From Zhengitettix transpicula (Eukaryota > Arthropoda > Insecta > Orthoptera > Tetrigidae), in NCBI GenBank assembly GCA_037074705.1, contig CM073592.1, positions 58,579,129 to 58,643,128 on the forward strand: a stretch of DNA of 64,000 nucleotides, read 5' to 3'. The notes below the pieces were generated by a model. That model did no database searches. It saw only the letters and a list, made by a program, of their open reading frames with translations, and was not told the origin of the DNA. Positions 63,822 to 64,000 of this stretch are shown piece by piece. Both the position numbers and the translations under genes were made by a program. Position 1 is the first letter of the stretch; every line of letters starts with the position of its first letter.

Positions 63822-64000
63822 GTATTTTTAAGTAAATTTTTAAATATTTATATATGTGATGAATTAAAATTACTTGTGTGGGAATTCTCTTAGCAGCATG
63901 TTATGCAGATAAAGCACTGGATTCAACATTTTATAACTACTTGTAATTGTAAATCACTATCTCTATGCCAATAGTCTCCTTTTACTAATTCCTAAAATTA

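Overview
The window is AT-rich eukaryotic DNA from an arthropod, almost certainly an insect. It has compact coding exons with canonical GT/AG introns, long introns, and many decayed Tc1/mariner, non-LTR, Penelope-like and foldback elements. Two conserved animal genes are recognisable. The TE mix and intron sizes suit a large-genome, possibly hemimetabolous insect; that placement is inference.

Layout. Positions 1-31 kb hold no convincing intact gene. They contain a repeat desert with an RTE-like LINE relic split by an insertion (6.7-7.8 kb), a Tc1-like transposase relic (11.9-12.7 kb), a Jockey-like LINE relic (20.4-21.4 kb), mariner fragments, several hairpin elements, a 272-bp inverted repeat pair (23.2/25.0 kb) and a frameshifted type 1 methionine aminopeptidase fragment (25.4-25.6 kb). 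From 37149 down to about 32.8 kb, on the minus strand, lies a four-exon methionine-R-sulfoxide reductase B1 gene. From 38745 to beyond the window end, on the plus strand, lie the first 16 coding exons (about 1005 codons) of TSC2 (tuberin; gigas in Drosophila). The two genes are head to head with about 1.6 kb between start codons. TSC2 introns carry a 4.6-kb element with roughly 285-bp tandem units, a tRNA-Ser-derived repeat, near-perfect palindromes, and antisense Jockey-like and Penelope-like relics.

The most notable result is that the MsrB1 gene appears to encode a selenoprotein. The catalytic position is an in-frame TGA (34023-34021) in the motif [14 protein letters not shown], aligned with human Sec95. 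Coding homology continues past it through a further splice junction to a TAA. The 3' region folds into a SECIS-like stem-loop (32792-32866) with the ATGA/TGA core and an apical AAAA. The Drosophila homologue uses cysteine here and several insect orders have lost selenoproteins, so a Sec-type insect MsrB1 deserves verification.

Functionally the two genes are unrelated: MsrB1 repairs oxidised methionine (R-epimer), and TSC2 is the Rheb-GAP subunit that restrains TORC1. Only the N-terminal part of TSC2 is present; the GAP domain lies past the window end.
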